A DNA stretch of 64,000 nucleotides, taken from contig VXAY01000768.1 in NCBI GenBank assembly GCA_013399855.1, positions 558,001 through 622,000 on the forward strand, in the 5' to 3' direction. Positions 1-11,928 of the stretch are shown here, in pieces. The DNA comes from Oxyruncus cristatus. Taxonomy: Eukaryota; Chordata; Aves; Passeriformes; Cotingidae. The first letter of the stretch is position 1, and every line of letters starts with the position of its first letter. The notes below the pieces were generated by a model, which was given only the letters and a program-made list of their open reading frames with translations, made no database searches and was not told where the DNA came from. Made by a program: the position numbers and the translations under genes.

Positions 1-92
1 AAACATAAACACCATTTAAATAAACTAATTCAAAGCATATCACATGACTGAAAATGAAATTTTAATTTTCTAGAGTATATACTGAGGGTAAT

Positions 93-116
93 AGCAGCAG
101 TTTGCTGCTGCTGCTG
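93..116. repeat. Short CAG/CTG tract able to form a hairpin
   Basis: AGCAGCAG (93-100) is followed by a TTTG loop and then CTG repeated four times (105-116), so the first eight bases pair perfectly with 105-112. The tract is too short to be a variable expansion locus. No coding frame surrounds it. Confidence 0.6.
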
Positions 117-289
117 TTTGCAGTTTATAAATCTAGGGTAACATGTTACATTAATTTTTATTTAAGGAGCATGGGATCATAAGAAAAAGCCTTTCAATTT
201 CATTTATGATCCCCCATCAAATGGCGTTACTCTTTTGCAAAGTCACCTTTCCATATGTGCACTCAAAGCTAGTTCACTGCAAAGGATTT

Positions 290-375
290 GAGAGGAAAAG
301 AAAAAGGGAAAGAGCGAGAGAGAGAAAGAAGTAGAGGTATAGAGATATAAATATAGAGATAAGAGACAGAGAGAA
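290..375. repeat. Purine-rich (GA)n low-complexity tract
   Basis: This is an almost unbroken run of A and G with GAGAGA and AGAGATA units and only scattered T and C. It is a degenerate simple repeat with no gene content. Confidence 0.7.
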
Positions 376-746
376 TTTAATCAACTAAACATATCAAAAA
401 GTACTCAGAAACGATTTAATAAAACCAAATTTAATTAATAGCTTCAGACCTGAAATGTGATTACTTATTCCTACAATAAAGTAAGACTAGTATAAAGTAA
501 GTTCTTGTTGGTGAACCAATATCTACTTAAAAAGAATACAGTTTAATAATTATGCATTTATTATCTTCATACATGTTTAAGGAAGTTAATTGTACTTCAG
601 TCTTAGAAATAGCATGGCAAAAAGCTAAAAAGGCTTACCATTTGTGCAGAATATGTATATAGGAATAATTTTAAATGTTAAGTAAAGATTTTCCCAATGG
701 TATGTGAAACATTCTTGAATACTGGATTGTAAAAAAAAAAAAAAAA

Positions 747-786
747 NNNNNNNNNNNNNNNNNNNNNNNNNNNNNNNNNNNNNNNN
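747..786. other. Assembly gap (40 N)
   Basis: Forty undetermined bases are bounded by A on both sides, with 16 A before and 4 A after. This suggests that sequencing failed across a homopolymer. True length and content are unknown. Confidence 0.98.
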
Positions 787-3700
787 AAAAGTATATTCTC
801 TATCTGTCATAAGTGGACAAAGATGTTACTTTTATGTTAATGAAAAATCATTATCAGCCTCATTTTACAGTGTAATTGGTGCTGTTTTCTTTCTACTGTC
901 CTGTATCCTGAACATTTGTTTAGCTATAGGAGCCTTTACAAGATCTGCTCTTGTTAATGCATCATGATGCTTTTCAATACTAACCTGAATTTCTAACATT
1001 TAAGCTTTCATGACGTTCACCTGAATTGAAATATCTATGACTTGGCAATTAGTTCATGTGGAAAAGTTCCGAAAACTTAAATTTTGCTTAGTACGGATCT
1101 AAGGGGTAAATTTAAAGTTGAGTCTAGTGTACATCACTTTTTGAAATTTTCAGTGAAAAATTATTTGGCACAATAAATGTCTTTTCTTTAGGTTTTAAGA
1201 ATACATATTCAGGAAATTCAGCTCCACAGTGGAAAACATTTTCAACATTTGTAACCGTGACACTAAAGGTTCAAAATTTGGAAGATTTAAAGGTACTACA
1301 ATATCCATTATTTGTATCAACCTATTTGCTGAATAAAATAGATTCACTGAGGTAAGGGGCCTGTAGAAATGTAATTTTTTTGTTCATCTCATTAATCATC
1401 CATTATTTATCAATGTCATGTTATTATCATGAATCATGTGTCATTTCAGAGCATCCTAGTTCCAGAATCCAGGAGATTCTCAAATTGTGTCCTGTTTCTA
1501 GAGAGTCAACACTAAGCTTTACATCATCCTCCAGCTACCTCAGAAATTATACCAGTGAACACACAGCCTGTTCCTGTCAGCTGCCTGATCTGAATGACTG
1601 AATGTCCACAGTGACCAGGGTGGACTGTGGTACGTGCCTGTTCCAGGATTTAGATGCAATCTTAAAATATCAGAATGCATAATCTCATTATAAATTATTT
1701 TTTCTGTAATTTATAATAGGAAATTATTATTAAACATAGCAACAACAAAACAAGAATATTAAAAATATGAAGCTATACTCCTCACATGAAGAAACAACTC
1801 ATGTTAATTTGCTATATGATTATTACCTTCAACAGACCATCTTGTCTTTTCATAAAATTATTGTGATTAGCGTCTCAAGAATGAAACACTGTGTTTGAGG
1901 GGAAAAAAAGGCATGTTAGCAAGAGAAACTTTCTCAAGAGCTTAATATTGGCCAATAAGAAAGTGGGCAAAAAAATCATGAGCTCTTGTTGAACTGTTTG
2001 AATTACATTTATGGCAAATTGATGCTAGTTGAAAATAAAATTATTGGCACATTAATAAAGAGAGAATAGATAAAGAATAGAATAAACCCAAAAGTTTTAA
2101 TACTGTATAGAATTAATTTGTACATATAGACATATAAGACAAAAATAATGCTGTGCATTTAGAAGTTTGGCCTAAAAATAATGAAAATATATAATTATAT
2201 GCTTAAAATTCAGTGTTGATACAAGCACAGAATTTATATGCAAAAACACAGGGTCAATTGTGTTTTAAAACCTTTTACCTTATTTTTCTGACATCTGAAT
2301 TCTTAACTGTACAATCTTCATGTTAGTATAGAAGATTAATACATAAAATAAAAATATAACACTGCATTGAGAGAGAGATATTAGACAATTAAGAGCAGTA
2401 GAACTTTTTCTGAAGTACAAGTTTGGCCTCTTCTCAGTTAAAATTGCAATGAAGTGACTTCTATATTTGATATCTATTTTATATTATCTAGAAATTGCTT
2501 ACAGTGTTTGTAATGAGGAGTATACCTTCGCAATCTTTTATTCACTCCTGGGTTTGATTTAATATCTTCTTGGCAATTAGTGTAATGAATTTAGTGAGAA
2601 AGACTGGGAGGATAGAGCTCTTTTGGAGCAGACACCTGGCATACATCAGTTGCTATGGTGATTACCCAGATGTGCAAACAAGCAGAGGAAAAAATAATTA
2701 TTCAATATTCCCATGGTAAAAAAAAAAAAAAAAAAAATCTAATTGATAAACAGCAAAGTAATAGGAGTCAAAGTCTGAATTTTGAAACCACAGAATAGAA
2801 TGTAACATATACCCTACCTAAGAAGCGTTAGGAGAGAACTACAGGCGTTTCAGTTTATATTGGAAGAATGAATAACGTGCAACATCTAGAATACTGGATT
2901 AACAGATGATGCCCTGCTGTGCAAGTGCCATTTCCTGCTCAGACTTGTAAAGGAGGTCCCCTGAGAACATATGTGAGGAAGAAAACATACAACTTGTCTC
3001 TTGATCCACCAAAAATTCTCAGCCTTGGTCTCATAGAACAAGCAGAAAGGGAGAAGGAAGAGTTTTACTGTTTCTCTTGCTCTGCAAAGATTGTGTCTCA
3101 CAGTTATGTTTTCATGTATAGTCAGATTTTAATATATGTGTTCCAACAGCAGGCTGAACAAAAATAAATATCCCACTGCCCAATATTAAATTGCACTACT
3201 GCTTCTGTTTATGGTTCTCAGAGGCCTCTTTTGCTGCTCCTATGCTCAAATCTACAGCTGTCTCGTGAACTGTTGTATCATTTACACAAACACACAGAGA
3301 AGAAGAAAAGATCTTGAATATGAAATGAGACTGGTGAATCTTACTGTTTATTTCACACTACATCAGGGCCTATTCCAACAGCATATTTCTTGGGATTAAT
3401 CTAGATTTGTCACAATGAAAGGTAACATAACATTTTGCAAAGTGGGTATTGAAGCTGATTGGAACCTAACGAGGTATAGTGACAATAATTGCTTGCAAAA
3501 TAAATTCTGTGAAGATGACTGTTGTATTAAATGACATAGAAATAATAGCTTTAGCATTCTTTCTCCCTAGTGATTTTGAGACAGAGAAGGTGTGCAGGCA
3601 GAAGCAACATTAACTGTACCACAGAGATGAGTGCAGAGCCAGTTGGGTATCCCTATGTTAAGCAATGCCAGAAGCCACCAGGGAAGAGAAGAAAGAGAAA

Positions 3701-4297
3701 TTGAATGACTATAGTTGAAAGTCTGTAGCTCCAAAACATCAAAATGCCTCATTAACATTCCTTCCCCTGAATTCCGTATAACACTTTTTTTTCCTCTCTC
3801 TTTTTTCCCACAGCAGCTGACAGATCTATCCTTGGTTCCCATATTTACTTTTAATAATATAACCTGGGGAGACTCAACAAAAATTTGTGTCCTGCATGAT
3901 ACTTATTGTTAAAGTCACTTGTAATGGCTAATAAATGCTTCAAGAGATAAGAAAGTATTAACTGCATGGACACAAAGACAGTAGATTTCTAATTTCTCAT
4001 TCTTTGAAAGATGTGACTAACATGTTTCTCCATCTTGGTTCTAGCCTACAATTTTAAGCAATCTAAAGGTTAAAAAAAAAAGAAAAAAAAAAAAAAGGAA
4101 TCCTCTCTGGAGTAGAAAATAAGGCACCTTACAAGTTAGTTGAATGAATGAGAGTAAAAGTCATGTTCCTCCCATAAACAAATGAGGACACATACATGAA
4201 AACAACTGAAGTTAAGAAAAGTGAGACATCAAATGCATTACTTCCATCCAAGGTCTACTTTTACTAGTTTTTGTATTTTACTTTTCTCAGATTATTA
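787..4297. other. AT-rich single-copy DNA
   Basis: No recognisable gene or young transposon was seen. A run of 20 A lies at 2718-2737 and an A-rich tract at 4072-4096. A short open segment with splice-like borders (1192-1292) is discussed as a finding. Other open frames here are below 95 codons, match no family I recognise, and several overlap each other on opposite strands. Confidence 0.6.
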
Positions 4298-4377
4298 AGG
4301 GAGGGACAGAAGGAGGGAGGGAAGGAGAGATGGAGGGAGGGAGGGAAGGAAGGAAGGAAGGAAGGAAGGACGGATGG
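4298..4377. repeat. (GGAA)n / (GGGA)n microsatellite
   Basis: The first half is irregular GGGA and GGAG units. The second half is six or more clean GGAA units, ending in a diverged CGGATGG. It is all-purine on the plus strand, so it is likely to vary in length between individuals. Confidence 0.85.
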
Positions 4378-5959
4378 TAAACTTTGTCTGTAATGTATCT
4401 GTGAGCCTTTTCTGAACACCTTCTCTTGACGCTTCCACTTGTAAATCCCACTCCAACAGTCAAAGTGGGGGGTATTCAGTTAGAGGATATTTCTGATCTG
4501 TAGCTTCTGTTCTTTATACAAGCCTTTAATTCAAGATTTTTCAAAGCCAGGAACTAGGGCAAACACTAAGTTGCAGTTAAAATACAAGGTGGCCAATTTT
4601 TTTTTTTTTTCTAAGTTAACAACATGACTGAATATTTAACATTCTTTCTTCGTAGAGGTAAAGAATGTTAAAGGTTCTTAGAGAAATTTACTGGAATGAT
4701 GGTGGCAGCTGTTTATGCACAACTCAGAAAAGCAGGAATTCAGAGTGAAATAAAAGTTAATTTGTGGGATATTGAAATGACATTGAGAAATTATTTTACG
4801 CTTGTCACCATTGTGGGAGTTGAAGAAGTGCCTCCATTTTTTTGAAAACTGTAAATTATAGATAATGGAAGACCATGACTTTTATCTTAATCTTCAATTA
4901 TTATATGCATAAAAAGGCCACCACTGAGTGCCTATATCCTGTTAAATTTGATCTGGATCTTATCCCCTCAATATATGTAATTGGTTTCTGTGCCCATTTT
5001 AAGAGACTCCTACTCTGCGAATATTTTCCCACAAGAATAGCAATTATGCATTTGATTTTAATAACTGGCATAGACCCACAAGTCTCCAGGTACTTACAAG
5101 TAGTTATATAGGAATTTTAGTTTCTTGTATGTGGGCTGCATAGAAGTATTTGAAAATCATTACTGCTCAGGGGCACAAGCTCATGCATTCTCTGTCCTCA
5201 AAGGAGTAAGAAACAGCCAGGGGCAAACCTCGCTTCTGTGATAGGATGAAGTTCATTGGCAGCATATTTAGCATGCAGGTAAGCTACCAGGTATATAGTG
5301 AGGACATGAACTCCCTAGTGTGATGTTTAGACACATTTTTCAAGGGTTGTCTGCTTGCAAAGACTAAGTTCATGGCAGTAGCTAAGGCAAAGCTAAGAGA
5401 GCTGCGTGAATCCTCAAATCCTTCTTCCCCTGCAGGTATTTGCAATGTTACTTCAATAAGAGACTTCAGCAGCAAAAGTAGCTCTACCACTTAAGCCAAA
5501 GAATATGTTATTTTCTGTTTCTCCTGCTTTGTGTTGAAATAGTAACAGGAGGTACTATCTCACATTCAGCTTCAGAGTTAGGAGATAGCACTGACCAAAG
5601 CAAAGGAAGTCTTATTTCTCACTATCAGAGAAGGTTTGTGTTCGTTTCAAGCCTAAAAAAACACTATCCAGAATCTCATTCAAGGTATTTGTTCTCAAGA
5701 AAGGCTGAGGGTAAGTAGTGAACTAGGAATTGCCAGGCTATTCCACTCTATAATTACTTCAAGGGGAAATAATTTGGCTTTAGTGCAGACTTTTCACGTG
5801 AGATATACAAGGGTTAAAACTTTCTTTCTGCACAATGGACTATATTAATATGTCAATCTTTCACTTCTGAGATTATCAACAAATAAATAAATAAAAACTG
5901 AAATGCTCTGTGTTGTGAGGTCTACCTGCTTTCATCTTGATAAGTCAGGTAAAGAGAAG
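4378..5959. other. AT-rich single-copy DNA
   Basis: No gene or mobile element was recognised. A short AAAT tetranucleotide run lies near 5880-5896. Open frames of 60-80 codons near 4875 and 5284 have no supporting features. Confidence 0.55.
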
Positions 5960-6314
5960 ATCACAGGATCACAGTTGGAAGGGACCCATAAGGATCATTG
6001 AGTAGTACTCCTGGCCCAGCACAGGACCATTCCGAAGAGTCACACCATGTGCTTGACAGCATTGTCCAAATGCTTCTTGAACTTTGTCAGGCTTGGTGCT
6101 CTGATCACTTCCCTGGGGAGCCTGTTCCAGCATCCAACCACTCTCTGGAGGAAGAACCTTTTTCTAATATCCAACCTAACCGCCCCCCCACTCACCCACC
6201 CCTAACACATCTTCAGGCCATTCCCTTGGATTTTGTCACTAGTCACCAGAGAGGAGAGATCAGTGTCTCTCCCTCCATTTTCCCTCACAAGGAAGGTGCA
6301 GACTGTAACAAGGT
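5960..6314 (-). mobile_element. CR1 non-LTR retrotransposon, 3' part, first segment
   Basis: The left end carries the antisense CR1 3' tail (ATCACAGGATCACAG then GTTGGAAGGGACC). It continues through the 3' UTR and the end of the reverse-transcriptase frame in antisense order. At 6310-6314 the element is interrupted by an LTR and resumes at 6903-6908. The overlapping plus-strand open frame of 116 codons is an antisense shadow. Confidence 0.9.
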
Positions 6315-6902
6315 TGTAGTCGTTTTGATTCTAGACCTTCCTTGGTAACCAGGTTGTAACCAATGAACCAAGGCCATGTTCCCAGTGTTCCATACGATTT
6401 TTACCTAAGTAAGGGTATAAATAAGAAGGCAGAGGAAGCTCTCTCTCTTCTCCTCTGGTAAGGTTCAGGAGCAGTGGGTCTCTGTGTTGGTCTTGCTTAT
6501 CTATCAGCCGAGGCCTGCAGTGACTACTGGTCTGCCACGCGGGACATTGGAGAGTGCCATCTGTGTCAGGTGATCCTGTTTTTTATAAGGGACGTGGTCA
6601 GATTAAGTTTTGCTAGTTCTTTATTTTGCTAATTTTTAGTTTTGATTGTGTATATCTGTTTTCCCCTTTTCCCTTTTTTCCCTTTTCCTTTTCCCTTTTC
6701 CTTTGGGGGAGTGAGGTGTGTTCGGAGTCCCTAATATTGTACATAGGATTCTAACTGTATATAACTGCAATATATGTAAAAATATATATTTGATATAATT
6801 TGTTTGGTTTCGGGTTCTTCAGTTTCTATAGTTTTTTTTCCTTTGCCCTGGGAGAAGAAGGTTTTCCCTACGGGTCCGGACAGTTACCGGGAAGCCAACA
6901 CA
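6315..6902 (+). mobile_element. Solo LTR of an endogenous retrovirus, inserted in CR1
   Basis: A 588-bp block begins TGTAG and ends AACACA. It is flanked by AAGGT (6310-6314) and AAGGC (6903-6907), a 5-bp target duplication with one transition. Removing it restores a continuous CR1. A TATA box (TATAAATAA, 6416-6424) marks a promoter on the plus strand. A pyrimidine-rich tract of CCCTTTT units lies at about 6656-6704. There are no internal viral genes, so this is a solo LTR left by recombination. The 5-bp duplication suggests an ERVL-like group, but the family name is not certain. Confidence 0.87.
6416..6424 (+). promoter_or_regulatory. LTR TATA box
   Basis: TATAAATAA lies about 100 bp into the solo LTR, with a CCAAT-like ACCAATG upstream near 6359. 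This is the normal position for an LTR promoter. Whether it still drives transcription cannot be told from sequence. Confidence 0.6.
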
Positions 6903-6960
6903 AAGGCCTCCCCTCAGTCTCCTCCAGACTGAACAGAGCAAGTGCCCTCAGCCACTGAGG
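6903..6960 (-). mobile_element. CR1, second segment (continuation past the LTR)
   Basis: After the second target-duplication copy the CR1 resumes with CTCCCCTCAGTCTCC, antisense to the reverse-transcriptase region that should follow the segment ending at 6314. It fades out near 6960, which marks the 5' truncation of this copy. Confidence 0.8.
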
Positions 6961-8435
6961 CAGGAAACCATTGAAGAGATGGCATAAAGGAGCACAATAT
7001 GCAGGGAGATTAAGTTTTCTGTAAGAAATGCAGGGAAAACAAAAAAAGAAAAAAAAAGTGACGAACATAAAGCAGAAGAGAAACAAAGATCAGGATAAGA
7101 ACAAATGAAAGGAGAAACAGAGAAAATCACTTGACCACTGAGGAAATAAAAAGGCATGTAGTAATGGATAAAGTAATGGAAAACCAGTTACTGAATGCTT
7201 TACTATCCCTCTTTCTGATAGACTATTCTGTTTGATTTCTTAAAAGAAATCAACACTTCGGTTGTTTCAGTGTCTCAGTTTTCCAACTTGTTGAGGGGGT
7301 TATTCATTAAAACAGAAAGAATACCAGGAGCAAAGGGTTATATTTAGTCATATCACAATAGAAAAGCTGCTTGGAAATCAGAGTTATGATGACTTAGTCA
7401 CCACTATTTGCCTATGGTGTTAGCCAGAATGAAATCCACTTTCTTTTTATTTAATGAAAGAATTCTTTCCCTAGGCAAAAGAGGAGAAATCTCCTCTCTG
7501 TTCCACTAAATCTCCATCACTAGGAGCTATTTGTATTTTAAAGAAGTCAGCTGAATCATCTCATATTTCATCCACAAGTTTGTAACTTTTAAATTCAAAA
7601 ATTATTCTAGTGATCTCCTTTCTTTGTGACAGTCAAACAGTATCTTCATGCAACATCATATCTGCACAATGAAAAGCTGTGCAAAATATCATCTTTCCTC
7701 CATAGCTGCACCAGAGCTTAGTTTTACACAAAGCTTTGTTGTATATGTATTTTTCATAAGGCCATAAAGCCAAGATTCTCCTTTTAATCCCTTTTGTTGT
7801 TACTTTGAGCACCATTTGTTACCCCTAAGTAAGTTCACATTGAACTTACCTGACAAGAATTATGTTCATAATTCTTTTATAACCCCATTTGTGTTACTTT
7901 TTTTCTTTGTCTTGAACCACAATTGTGCTAATTTGCTTAGTATTCTAACTAGCCTCTGGGGTTCCCCAGCAATTTCTATTGTTTGCTTTATATTTTCTTC
8001 ACCACCTTTTTCTGGCTTTTCATCTTTGGATTTATTTTTGGTTTTTACTTCAAATGTAGGGTTGTTTTTTTTCCTTTAAGCTTTGATTTACTTTTTTCTT
8101 AACTCTTTTTCACACCATCAGATTGGTTTTTTGTGTCTTTACACTAGCATAAGACAATATTTTGCACTGTAAATATTCCTTGAAGGTATCACAGAAATAT
8201 CCTTAGCAGTTTTGACTATAATAATTGGGTTTCAAAACATTTCCTCATTATATTAACCTCATCTGGTAATGTTCCTTGAATGCTTTTAAAGTGACATCAA
8301 TTTTAATTAGAGCAACAGCATGAAACACAACTTACACTCTGAGACACAGTACTTGTAGTATGTGTTTGTATGCCCAGAGGACACAAACGTGTTTATTGCA
8401 ATTTCTGGATAAATTGACTAATGATGGAGGAGACT
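6961..8435. other. AT-rich single-copy DNA
   Basis: No gene was seen. The stretch contains a near-perfect palindrome at 7232-7253 (ten paired bases around AA). Open frames of 60-87 codons are T-rich or overlap on the opposite strand and have no splice or start context. Confidence 0.55.
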
Positions 8436-8507
8436 ATCAATAGCCATATTAATAGCCATATTAGTAGCCACATCATTAGCCACATAATAAGCCATTATCA
8501 ATAGCCT
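8436..8507. repeat. 12-bp minisatellite, six units
   Basis: Six consecutive 12-base units follow the pattern AT(C/T)AATAGCCAT with one to four changes each (8436, 8448, 8460, 8472, 8484, 8496). The core AGCCA/T is kept in nearly all of them. This is a short, locally arisen tandem repeat. Confidence 0.85.
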
Positions 8508-11244
8508 AGATATTAACCAAAGTACTCTGTAACCTCCTAAAAAGTTGTTGAAACACAGCATTTAAAACTCGCTTGTCAGCATCTCAAAATGTTTAGGATC
8601 ACACCAGTATTTGGAAAACATTTAATATCTTTTGCCATGAATTTTAAAAGAAAGAGCAGGAATTCTCTGGTTTAAAATTGTTTAGGACGGTAATTTTAGC
8701 AATGACCTCAAAGTCCTTACCAATTTATATTTTCTATAACTAGTATACTACTACACCTTTTTAAGAAATCATTACCTTCCTGAAGTGAATCATACTACAC
8801 GAATTAAGCTAGCTTTACTCTTTAGTAAAGAGGGAAAGACCTTTGCAACCTATCTCATAAACTCTTTTTTTTAGCTTTTTTTTACACTATTATCTAAAAA
8901 AATTTAAAAGCTTAACTCACCTATCCTCAGTCAACATTTTTGAATATTATATCGTACCAAGGAGGATGTGAGACACAACTAAATCAAAATTTTTCAGTCA
9001 GCTGCCACACATGAGGCAACAGATAAACAAGTATCTGCAGGGCTGCTTTCTAATACTTTGCCTCTGCAAGCACATCTTAAATTTTCCAAATGGCCCAAGC
9101 ATCAGCATACGTTCACCTAACTCTGCATTTCATGTACCTCTAAGAAAAAAGCCTCATTGCCTTATTCAAAAGTTTAGGTTTTTAACACTTTTAAATTATC
9201 ATACAGCATTACTTGGCTAGGGGGGAAGAGGTAGAGACAAGAAAGCTCATCAAGTGACATCGTTCATACACCTTCATTTGACTGCTTTGACCAAGTTTCA
9301 CAGTTGTTTATTATGCTTTCTTTCTATAGTGTTATGGTTTTGATTTTTGCCTTTCAAGTCTTTGAGGAGGGAATATTACTAGGCTACATTTTTCAGTGGG
9401 TGGTATTTTGATTCTTTCCATTTTGTCCCTTAAATTTAAAACAAACAAACAAAAACCAACAAAACCAACACTCCCCTTCATACAACATGTCTATAAGATA
9501 ATTCAAGACTGTTTTCCTCAAAGCAAACATTAACCTGAATATTTTCTCTTCCTAAACCATAGTATTTACAAAACATCCACAATGCAAGTACGTTAGCAGT
9601 GAGTTTTTCCTAGTGTTCTGGAACTCTTGCCTATAATCTCCCTTCTGTAAAAGCATCAGATCATCCTCCTTATTATTCCATCAGTGGCCATTTTCCTTTT
9701 AGCTTTCACTTTTTTTTTGTTTTGTTTTTAACTTAAAACCTGAACTGAGAGGCTTTTAATACTTCCTACTTAGTTTCTTTAAATAAAAAATAATGTTAAA
9801 AGTGATGCATCAGTGACATGCATTAATCATGACTAAAAGCTGTGACCATGGCTGCATGAATAAAACAAATACGTTAAGGGCTTCTCTGATGCCCCTTTTT
9901 CTTCTTCCTCCTACAGATTGGATGACTGACTTTTTTTCTCTTCCTTTTTCTAAATAGGTCACTCAGGTTTCAATTGTGGTAAAGGCTTCAGTATTTCTGG
10001 CAAGCATGTATCTCAACTCATTGTTTCTTTGACTGAACTTCTACTAAAAAAAGGTACTTTTCTCCCGCTTGTCACAGATACGAGTTGTAATAGAAGATCC
10101 TTGAATTAGTGACAGAAAGAATGTGGGAGGGGGAAATAACCACTAGTATATCACACTATGCCCCACGATACAGATATAAGTAATGGCATTCTGTTTCAGT
10201 ACACACTGTTAACTGCAACACACCTATGGAGAGCTGAGTCCTTTCTATATTCCTTGAAATTAAAATGAGTCTAATTGCTCCCTATGCTTCAACTCAATCA
10301 TCTGACCATACAGGAGCAAATAAGATTTGGGTAAGTTTAACACTTTGGCAAGAGGACTGCTGCTTATATTCAATATAAAAATAATTAAAGTTTGCCAGAA
10401 CCAGGAATGCAGCATTGAAAAGCATTTCAAAGTTTTGACATGCAGCTTTACTTCTCAACAGCCGTATTTGATTGTGTCAAAGAAATGTGGGACATAGAGG
10501 CATATAATGTCTTAATGTCACAAAACCTTTAAACAATGAAAGCATGGGCAGAGAATGTATTTTCCAGGCCTCTGAATTCTACTAAAGTAAAAAAATGATT
10601 CTGAATTTCCTTATGCAGGGGAACATCATTAGCTTCTTAGTGAAAAGCTCTAAAGTTTTAGCCACCATATTGGTTGGGGGGAAGAATAATTCACAAAAGG
10701 GACTGCCTTTCCAGCTCAGTCTTAGGGTACTTACTTGGGACCTGCCAGTTTCTGACTTTACCTAATCTGATAGCTGGTACACTTGACTTTCCTGCTCATC
10801 CAAGTGATGGAGCAGCCTTTTTTGACCAGAAATTCCCAAATATGTGCCCAGTGACAGTGGCATATCTGCAAATAATTTTTATTACAGTGAATTTACATTA
10901 TCTGAGAAGGCAAACAAACATTTCCAGAATATTCTGTCTGACTGGCTCCGCAGATCTTCCCTGTAGTACTATACACACAGTTGTTAACCTTGACAATAAA
11001 TTCAAGCCTGACTGAGAAGTATAAACAAGGACAGTTTGACTGAAGCAGCACCATCGTACTATACCTTTAAAATCCATCGGACTACCTAAGAGTGCATAAT
11101 TACTAATTGATGGAAGGATAAAGCCAATTTCATTTTTGCTGGGTATATCTGTTAATTTACTGATTGCATATGTGCCTTGAAAAAATGGGAACCTGACATT
11201 TCCCACTAAGATATAAAATGCTATTAAATGGGCACTAAAAGTAA
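8508..11244. other. AT-rich single-copy DNA
   Basis: No gene was recognised. An (AAAC)n-like tract lies at 9438-9471. A 113-codon plus-strand frame (10674-11015) overlaps a 102-codon minus-strand frame and has no domain, signal or splice support, so neither is called. Confidence 0.55.
9438..9471. repeat. (AAAC)n low-complexity tract
   Basis: AAAC units run into AACCAAC variants. It is one of several C/A-rich tracts in the window. Confidence 0.7.
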
Positions 11245-11928
11245 AATCATAGAATCATTTAGCTTGGAAAAGACCTTCAAGATCATCAAGTCTAGCTGTT
11301 AACCCAGCAATGCAAAGTCCATCACTAAACCGTGTAATCCAGCACTGCATCTACACCTCTTCTAAACACCTCCAGGATAGTGGCTTGACCACTTCCCTGG
11401 GCAACCCATTCCAGTGCCTGACCACCTTTTGTGAATAAATTTTTCTGAGCATCTAATTTAACATCTCCTGGAGCAACTTGAGGCCTTTTCATATTGTCCT
11501 GGCACTTGTTACTTAAGGAAGAGACCAGTCCCCACCTCACTACTGCCTCCTTTCAGGTAGCTGTAGAGAGAGATAAGGTACCCCCTCACCCCCTTTTCTC
11601 CAGTCTAACCACTCACAGCTCCCTCAGCCACTTCTCATAAGACTTGTGCTCCAGACCCTTCATCAGCTTCGTTGCCCTTCTGTGGACACATTTCAGCACC
11701 TCAATGCCGTTCCTGAATTGGGGTGCCCTAAACTGGACAAGGCACTTGAGGTGCAGCCTCACCAGGGCTGAGTACGGGGGGACAATCACTTTTCTAGTCC
11801 TGCTGGTCACAGTATACCTGATACAAGTCAGGATGGCTTTCTTGGCCACCTGGACACACCTCTGACTCATGTTCAGCTGACTGTTGACCAGTGATCCCGG
11901 GCCTTTTTTGCTGGGCAGATTTCCAGAC
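11245..11928 (-). mobile_element. CR1 retrotransposon fragment (reverse-transcriptase C-terminus and 3' UTR)
   Basis: The left end is the antisense CR1 tail (AATCATAGAATCAT then TTAGCTTGGAAAAGACC). The body runs back into the reverse-transcriptase frame. A 105-codon minus-strand open frame (11613-11930) retains recognisable reverse-transcriptase C-terminal sequence, including the SQLNMSQ stretch and the VHRRATKLMKGLEH stretch. Frameshifts and stops toward the 3' end make it dead. The 5' end is truncated near 11928. Confidence 0.93.

Larger units (their letters stand above)
1..746. other. AT-rich non-coding DNA
   Basis: No gene signal was seen on either strand. The stretch holds a small CAG/CTG tract and a purine-rich tract, listed separately, and ends in a run of 16 A directly before an assembly gap. 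The only open frame over 60 codons here runs through the gap and is an artefact. Confidence 0.7.

Noticed and set aside
5998..6348. 116-codon plus-strand frame
   Set aside because: It lies antisense to CR1 and runs across the CR1/LTR junction.
8436..8507. CRISPR-like array
   Set aside because: Units are contiguous 12-mers without spacers, and the genome is avian.
10674..11206. Overlapping 113- and 102-codon frames on opposite strands
   Set aside because: Neither has coding features, and opposite-strand overlap suggests chance openness.
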